Assembly: GCF_900114585.1 (NCBI RefSeq)
Contig: NZ_FOTL01000004.1
Coordinates: forward strand, 59,134-123,133
DNA from: Methanobrevibacter olleyae
Lineage (GTDB): Archaea; Methanobacteriota; Methanobacteria; Methanobacteriales; Methanobacteriaceae
Length of the DNA stretch: 64,000 nucleotides
Direction: 5' to 3'
Shown here: positions 58,656 through 64,000 of the stretch, piece after piece
Numbering within the stretch: position 1 is the first letter of the stretch
Layout: each line of letters opens with the position of its first letter
The notes under the pieces: generated by a model
The model's database searches: none
Told to the model about the DNA's origin: nothing
What the model saw: the letters and a program-made list of their open reading frames with translations, nothing else
Program-made: the position numbers and the translations under genes

Positions 58656-59456
58656 TTAAGCCCTTAATAATTTAAGATTTTTATAAATATATAAAGCTAT
58701 TAAAAGACCTGAAATAATGGAAATCATTAAAGTAATTGGTACAAATGGCATTTGGAATAAAAATGCATCTAAATTAAATGATTCAAGAATAACAGCTACC
58801 AAATTATTTATAAAATGAATAGATATAGTCATAAGAATGTTATCAGTTTTTAAATATACTATACACATACACATTCCAAATAAAAATGCACTGCTAATTC
58901 CACCAAACTCATGTCCAATAGCAAATATAGCAGAAGATATAATCATAGCAGCTATTACACCAATTCTTATTTTTAATCTATTAAATAGAACTCCTCTAAA
59001 TAATAGTTCTTCAAGAATAGGTGCAAATATAATAGAAGATATTACCTCTAAAAAGAAAGTGAATGGATCAACATACTCTGGAGAAAAATCTAGCATAGGT
59101 ACTGTACCTGGATATAAAGAAGTATAAATTAAATCCAAACTTGAAAAGAAAGCAAGTACAATGAATGCAAATAGAATATTAATTAAGAATATGTAAAGTA
59201 TTTCTTCACTATTATCTTTTTTAAATAGCTTAGAAAAGTCATCACTTAAGCCATGAGTTCCTTTTAAAGCCCAGATAAAGAATAAAAGTATGAAAAATAA
59301 CAGTAACATCATTACTAAATTATCAGACTTATCCATAACCGGAAAAATAATACTAAGTGCAATTGTTAAAATAAGAGCTATTAAAATAGCTACAATTAAT
59401 TCTCTAAGCCTTATAGTTCTAAGCCTTACATTAAAATCTGTGACACTAAAGTCCAT
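58656..59456 (-). CDS. CPBP-family intramembrane glutamic endopeptidase, copy 2
   Basis: A 266-residue membrane protein with about eight helices. The catalytic motifs are E-E-x-x-x-R in PILEELLFRGVLFNRL, a histidine in FAIGHEFGG and HFINNL. It is a paralogue of the gene at 53789-54607, with nearly parallel sequence through FGGISSAFLFGMC. GGTG lies before the ATG. Together the two copies flank the HTH/DUF4013/secreted-protein group. The substrate is unknown; CPBP proteins are known for prenyl-protein cleavage and for peptide-antibiotic maturation or immunity. Confidence 0.88.
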   Translation of the reverse strand: MDFSVTDFNVRLRTIRLRELIVAILIALILTIALSIIFPVMDKSDNLVMMLLLFFILLFFIWALKGTHGLSDDFSKLFKKDNSEEILYIFLINILFAFIVLAFFSSLDLIYTSLYPGTVPMLDFSPEYVDPFTFFLEVISSIIFAPILEELLFRGVLFNRLKIRIGVIAAMIISSAIFAIGHEFGGISSAFLFGMCMCIVYLKTDNILMTISIHFINNLVAVILESFNLDAFLFQMPFVPITLMISIISGLLIALYIYKNLKLLRA

Positions 59457-59946
59457 TTTTACACCGAAAATCTTTTTTAAAAGATAAAATTACTTTTAAA
59501 AATTTTATTAATAAACATATAATAATTTTCTAAATCTTTACTTATTAAATTTTCTACTTTAGAAAAATATTCTAAGTTGAAACTATAAAATTTACTTATT
59601 TAAATTTTCTAGCATAATAAACAATATATAAATCAGATGATTTTTCAATGATTTTATCTAATCCTATTAGTTGTTCGTGCTTTAATTTGATGGTCTGCCT
59701 CTAGAAAAATATTGTTTTAATCCTTATAAATCTTCGTTTTCACAGGATTTTAGCTATCTATAAATAGTGAATAATTCATATTAATTAAATCGGCTACATC
59801 TTGAATTAGATTTTCATTCTCCAATGAGTTTAATCACAATTAAATGTTGATAATACCTAAATATCCAATATAATACACTCATTTATTCATTCAATCCTAT
59901 TTAATCATTTTTATTAAATAAATCTATTTTTGATTTCCTAATATAA
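59457..59946. other. Intergenic region with weak coding relics
   Basis: The base composition here is more mixed than in other gaps. On the minus strand at about 59755-59840 a short frame reads NSLENENLIQDVADLINM, and at about 59690-59720 KQYFSRGRPSN, but stops interrupt them. It is probably decayed coding DNA linked to the relic that follows. No RNA gene is recognised. Confidence 0.3.
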
Positions 59947-60252
59947 CATAATATTTGCCAAATATATAATAAAAGTTTGATAAACTGCTACAAAAAAATC
60001 AAAAATGAATTTCCAGAAAAAAATAAACAACAGGAAAAAATAGAAACAACGAGGCAATAGAAGATTTCTTCAAATTATACAAAGATAGACTCAACATGAG
60101 CGACATACAGAAATATACACACGATTCGCTGAAAAAACATATACTTAATGTATTTTAGCAGAATTTATCATATGAGAAGGCTACACCACAAAAACAGCAC
60201 TAAAAAAGCTTGCAGAAATGTAAAAAATCCAGGACCTAAAATAAATCAATGA
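59947..60252 (+). pseudogene. Decayed gene fragment with frameshifts
   Basis: Four overlapping plus-strand frames follow each other. The first, 59947-60060, ends NEFPEKNKQQEKIETTRQ. The second, 60051-60158, contains EDFFKLYKDRLNMSDIQKY. The third, 60155-60223, contains EGYTTKTALKKLAEM with an internal TGA. The fourth, 60211-60252, reads CRNVKNPGPKINQ. Composition is protein-like throughout, with three frame changes and one stop. I do not recognise the parent; a mobile-element or plasmid gene is possible. Confidence 0.5.
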
Positions 60253-60313
60253 AAAAAATAATAATAATAATATGTGTTTATAAATAAACACATAAAATTA
60301 ACAAAATATAGTT

Positions 60314-63300
60314 TTATCTTTTTCTAAATGGAACTAATACTAAAATTAAACTTAAAAATAAAACTACTAATGGGTTTCCAGCTTTAGGTGAGCTTGGATT
60401 AGTTAAAACTGTTTTAGCAACAGGTTCTTTATTGATACCTGTATTATTATCAGTTTTTGTTTTATTAGTACCATTAGTTACATTATTTGTTTTATTAGTT
60501 ACACTAGTGTTATTAGTTACATTAGTTTCATTTGTACTATTAACAGTTTCATTAGTTATATTATTTCCTGCAATAGCAGTATTAACTTTTATACCAGTAC
60601 TAGTTGTATTAAATAGAATATCTAAACTTACAGATTCTCCAGGAGCCAATACTCCTTTATATGTCCATTTATTTATTCCATCAAAAGTCCATTCATTATT
60701 TTTATCTATGTAAGACAAATAAACTAAACCCTTAGAATATTTATTATCCTTAATATAAACACCAGTTAAATTACAATCACCAGTATTAGTTAAGATAATA
60801 GTAAAACTAACAGTTTCACCAACTTTAACAGTTTTATTATTTGAAATTTTTACAATAGTCATCTTTGGAGTGTAAACTGAAGTAGTGTTATTAGTAGTTT
60901 TATTATCAGTCTCATTAGATGAAGAAACTATAACATTAGTAAAGTTACCAGATTTAACTGTATTAAAAACTACAGTAAATTCTGCAGATTCATTAATATT
61001 CAATTGATTTTTGTAAACCCATTTACCATTATTATAATTCCATTTATTTCCTTCATCAATATAAGAATCATAAATTAAACCATCATAACTTTTTTCAAAT
61101 ACAGTAACACCATGAAGGATTGTATCACCCATATTTGTTACTCTAATTATGAATTCCACTTTTTCTCCATTTATAACAGTTTTATTTAAAGTAATTTTTT
61201 CAACTTTCATATCATAATTAGTTCCCATATATGTAACATTAAATAGGAATAAATTTTGAGTTGTTGAACTTCCTGCACTATAAAAATCAAATAATACCTG
61301 AGTACCATTAGCTAATATTAAACTAGCATTATAATTCGGTACACGGAATCCAGAATTATACAATGCAATTACTTCTTTAGTTAAATTGTTATCACTATTT
61401 CTAAAATCACGGTCTGTAAAGTCCCATAAACTGAAAGTTATATTGTCTTTTTCATCTGAGAAATAATATTTATAAATTAAAATCTTTAAGTATTCACTAA
61501 CATCTTCACCAGTTAATTGGTTACGTGCTAAACTAAGATTATTTAATAAATACACATAATCAGGGAAGTTTAATGTTCTTTGTAAACAATATCCTTTTAA
61601 ACCATCTTCTAAATCAAGCAAATAAGTAGTTTTATTAACATTTTCCACGTTTATTGTGGTAGTGTTAATATCTTCTATTTGATTAGGGCTTAAAGTATTA
61701 TTCTTTTGATTTAATTCATTCAATACATAAATTTGTTTATCTTCTAATGCAGTATTATCTTTAAAATTATTATTTTCAATAGTAGCATTTTCAGCATAGA
61801 TAATTCCATAACCTCTAGATGTGTTGTTTTCTAGATTACTGTTGTTTAAAACTAAATTTCCACTAATTATTGCAGATCCATCATAAGCATTGTTTTTAAT
61901 GAAATTAGAATTATTAACAGTAGAATTTCCAAAACTAAATAATCCCCCACCATTTACTGCAGTGTTAGAATCAAAGGTTGATTCATTTACATCAGCATTA
62001 GATGCAACAAAAGCTCCACCACCAACGTATTCTGCAATATTATTGATAAAGTTATCATTTTCTGAATTTAACACATCCGCATAAACTCCACCACCATAAT
62101 AAATTACACTATTGTTGATGAAGTTATTATTCTTAGAATTTAATTCTGAAGAATGTATTCCTCCACCATATTCTGCACTGTTGTTGGTGAAATTAGAATT
62201 ATTAACAGTGCTTTCACCAGTAGCATATACTGCCCCACCAATATCAGTTGCATGATTGTTGGTGAAATCGGAATTGTCAATTTTAGCATCAGCACCATAT
62301 ACTGCTCCACCATTTTCGTTAGCAGAGTTATTGGTGAAAGTTGAATTGTTAACAGTGATATTTTTATTAGAAAATGCTGCTCCACCATGTCTGTTAGAAG
62401 TATTGTTTGTGAAATTAGAGTTAGTAATATTAACTTCTGATTGTGCACGTACTGCTCCACCTTCATCAGATGCCTTATTGTTTATGAAATTTGAATTTTC
62501 AATTACAATATTATCTCTAGCATATGCAGCTCCACCACTTCTTTTAGCAGAGTTATCAGTGAAGTTAGAATTATTTATAACACCTGCATCATATGATCCA
62601 ACTGCTCCACCATCACCGTTAGTAGCAGAATTATTAACAAATACTGAATTATTAATTGAATATTCCGTATTGGTGTATATTGCTCCACCACCATTTTTTG
62701 AAGTATTATTAACAAAAACTGAATTATTTACAGTAGCGTTTGGAGCATATATTACTCCACCTTGGCCATTTTTAGAAGTGCTGTTAGTAAAAGTAGAATC
62801 AGATATGGTTAAATTACCATAAGCTCTTATAGTTCCACCTGAACCATCTGCACTATTATTGGTGAAATTAGAATTACTAATATTAGCATTTTCTGAAGAA
62901 TAAAATGCTCCACCAGAAGAATTTGCATTATTATTATTAAATGTACTGTTAATTATAGTTAAATTTCCATTTCTAACATATAATGCTCCACCGTAGGAAG
63001 TTGCACTGTTATTATTAAATGTACTGTTAATTATAATCAGATTTCCAGAGTTAAATGATATTGCTCCTCCACTTCTGGTGGTTTTTCCATTTATAAATGT
63101 TAAACCATTTATAGTTATATTCTTGTTATAACTAATGGAAAAGATATAACCTGCTCCATTTGCATCTATTATTGCATTTCCTTTATTTAAAGCTTGTAAA
63201 ACTAAATTTTTACCTAAAGTTATATTTACAAGATTATAAGTTCCATCAAGGAAACAAATTGTATCATCTGCTGTAGCAGCGGTGTATCCAGTAGTCCAGT

Positions 63301-63706
63301 TTGTTGGATCATCACTAGAAGAACCAGTACCTGTACCGTTAGAGCTAATATAAATTATATTACCTCCTCTTGATGGACCTTCTCTTAACGGGTTTGAATT
63401 TGATTTACTTTTAATACTATTTTCATTAGTGTTTGTTGAATTGTCTACAATATTTTTGGAAGTGATTGTTTCATCAGAATTACTACAGAGGGTATTTTCC
63501 TTAATATCTGTGGATTTTTCACCTATATTAGTATCTTTATTGTATTCATCAACACTAACACTGTTATCTGTATTACTAGTAGTATCCATAGAATTTAAAT
63601 CTTTCTCTCCCATTATCACATTATCATCTGTGTCTAATGCAGATACTGAAGAAATAGTTAAAAATAATGAAAATATTAATAGTAATATAATTATCTTTTT
63701 CTTCAT
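60314..63706 (-). CDS. Pmp-like beta-helix adhesin with DUF11 repeats and a GNP-type C-terminal anchor
   Basis: A surface protein of 1130 residues from ATG 63706, where AGGAG precedes a basic signal peptide (MKKKIIILLLIFSLFL); the longer frame to 63772 has no site. A Ser/Asn/Asp spacer (about 30-115) is followed by a long beta-helix (about 120-610) built of F-x-N-N-S and G-G-A-V-Y repeats, as in chlamydial polymorphic membrane proteins. A unique domain (about 650-785) is followed by two DUF11-like domains (about 790-1010), an N-x-T sequon-rich stalk, then KAGNPLVVLFLSLILVLVPF and RKR. The last segment matches the anchor of the 42-45 kb adhesin, but without LPxT. Confidence 0.9.
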   Translation of the reverse strand: MKKKIIILLLIFSLFLTISSVSALDTDDNVIMGEKDLNSMDTTSNTDNSVSVDEYNKDTNIGEKSTDIKENTLCSNSDETITSKNIVDNSTNTNENSIKSKSNSNPLREGPSRGGNIIYISSNGTGTGSSSDDPTNWTTGYTAATADDTICFLDGTYNLVNITLGKNLVLQALNKGNAIIDANGAGYIFSISYNKNITINGLTFINGKTTRSGGAISFNSGNLIIINSTFNNNSATSYGGALYVRNGNLTIINSTFNNNNANSSGGAFYSSENANISNSNFTNNSADGSGGTIRAYGNLTISDSTFTNSTSKNGQGGVIYAPNATVNNSVFVNNTSKNGGGAIYTNTEYSINNSVFVNNSATNGDGGAVGSYDAGVINNSNFTDNSAKRSGGAAYARDNIVIENSNFINNKASDEGGAVRAQSEVNITNSNFTNNTSNRHGGAAFSNKNITVNNSTFTNNSANENGGAVYGADAKIDNSDFTNNHATDIGGAVYATGESTVNNSNFTNNSAEYGGGIHSSELNSKNNNFINNSVIYYGGGVYADVLNSENDNFINNIAEYVGGGAFVASNADVNESTFDSNTAVNGGGLFSFGNSTVNNSNFIKNNAYDGSAIISGNLVLNNSNLENNTSRGYGIIYAENATIENNNFKDNTALEDKQIYVLNELNQKNNTLSPNQIEDINTTTINVENVNKTTYLLDLEDGLKGYCLQRTLNFPDYVYLLNNLSLARNQLTGEDVSEYLKILIYKYYFSDEKDNITFSLWDFTDRDFRNSDNNLTKEVIALYNSGFRVPNYNASLILANGTQVLFDFYSAGSSTTQNLFLFNVTYMGTNYDMKVEKITLNKTVINGEKVEFIIRVTNMGDTILHGVTVFEKSYDGLIYDSYIDEGNKWNYNNGKWVYKNQLNINESAEFTVVFNTVKSGNFTNVIVSSSNETDNKTTNNTTSVYTPKMTIVKISNNKTVKVGETVSFTIILTNTGDCNLTGVYIKDNKYSKGLVYLSYIDKNNEWTFDGINKWTYKGVLAPGESVSLDILFNTTSTGIKVNTAIAGNNITNETVNSTNETNVTNNTSVTNKTNNVTNGTNKTKTDNNTGINKEPVAKTVLTNPSSPKAGNPLVVLFLSLILVLVPFRKR

Positions 63707-64000
63707 TTTTTTAAAACTCCTTATTTTTTTTAGATAGGAATCTAATATATATTTAATATTTAAATAAATCACTACAATTTAGTCTAAATTTCCTAGATTT
63801 AAAATAAATCTAGTTCATTTAAACTGGTTTATATTCAAATATATAATAAATATATTCCTCTAAACTTATATTGAATTTCATGATAAACTATATTTTTAGT
63901 AAAATATATTTAATCATTTAAATTCAAATGGAGAAGATTTCAAATTATAACATGTGTTAATTTAATATTAACCTATTATAATATTAGACTTAAACAAAAA
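63707..64000. promoter_or_regulatory. Upstream region of the Pmp-like adhesin gene
   Basis: A/T-rich DNA that must contain the promoter of the minus-strand adhesin gene. The stretch TTAAATATTAAATATATATTAG on the minus strand (about 63741-63762, quoted here in part) offers a TATA box. No other gene is seen before the window ends. Confidence 0.4.

Noticed and set aside
62256..62822. 188-residue plus-strand frame inside the Pmp-like adhesin
   Set aside because: It is the antisense shadow of the repeated G-G-A-V / F-x-N-N-S codons; it has no ribosome-binding site and only repeat-driven composition.
1..64000. tRNA, rRNA or other structured RNA genes
   Set aside because: No G/C-rich islands, which stand out strongly for stable RNAs in such A/T-rich genomes, were seen outside coding regions apart from the two 41-bp hairpins.

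Overview
The window is strongly A+T-rich archaeal DNA. It is best explained as a chromosome segment of a Methanobrevibacter-like hydrogen/formate-using methanogen (Methanobacteriales). The evidence is a tungsten-type formylmethanofuran dehydrogenase operon, an F420-type formate dehydrogenase with a formate transporter, archaeal DNA polymerase D, class I lysyl-tRNA synthetase, Sec61 beta, DUF4013 membrane proteins, and five large adhesin-like surface proteins built from beta-helix, Ig-like and DUF11 repeats. No rRNA, tRNA, CRISPR array or complete insertion sequence was recognised.

Layout. 0.2-15 kb: one-carbon entry, all on the minus strand. Reading with the genes: fdhC, then fdhA-fdhB, then molybdopterin cofactor genes (mobB, a small paralogue of its C-terminal domain, moaA), then the fwdH-F-G-D-B-A-C operon and a DUF2097-like gene. 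Formate uptake, formate oxidation, pterin cofactor synthesis and the W/Mo enzyme that fixes CO2 onto methanofuran therefore sit together. A GTGTA-N5-TACAC operator lies next to the fwd TATA box, and the first fwd gene encodes an HTH-ferredoxin fusion. 15.7-28 kb: an ExbB/ExbD-like proton-channel cassette with a DUF2162 membrane protein behind a membrane-anchored beta-helix protein, followed by two divergent adhesin-like genes. 28.5-32.5 kb: a class III metal-chelate ABC importer plus an FmdE-family protein. 32.8-42 kb: hxlB, a ModE/LysR-like regulator, thiC, a PfkB kinase, a coiled-coil protein and lysS. 42.3-45.6 kb: a DUF11 adhesin with an LPKTG-like anchor. 46-52.8 kb: anaerobic ribonucleotide reductase, DNA polymerase D large subunit and the 53-aa Sec61 beta. 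53-59.5 kb: a membrane-protein island (M50 protease, two paralogous CPBP proteases, two DUF4013 proteins, a secreted repeat protein and a small HTH regulator with twin operators). 59.9-63.7 kb: a decayed gene relic and a Pmp-like beta-helix adhesin.

Intergenic DNA is long, A/T-rich and full of short tandem repeats (20-73 bp units). Several duplicate the last codons of the adjacent gene. Two families of hairpin elements sit directly after stop codons. Start codons were chosen by ribosome-binding site: most are GGTGA- or AGGAG-type about 5-10 nt before ATG, with a few GTG and TTG starts and one apparent ATT start. Family names are from memory of the protein families; no database search was run.
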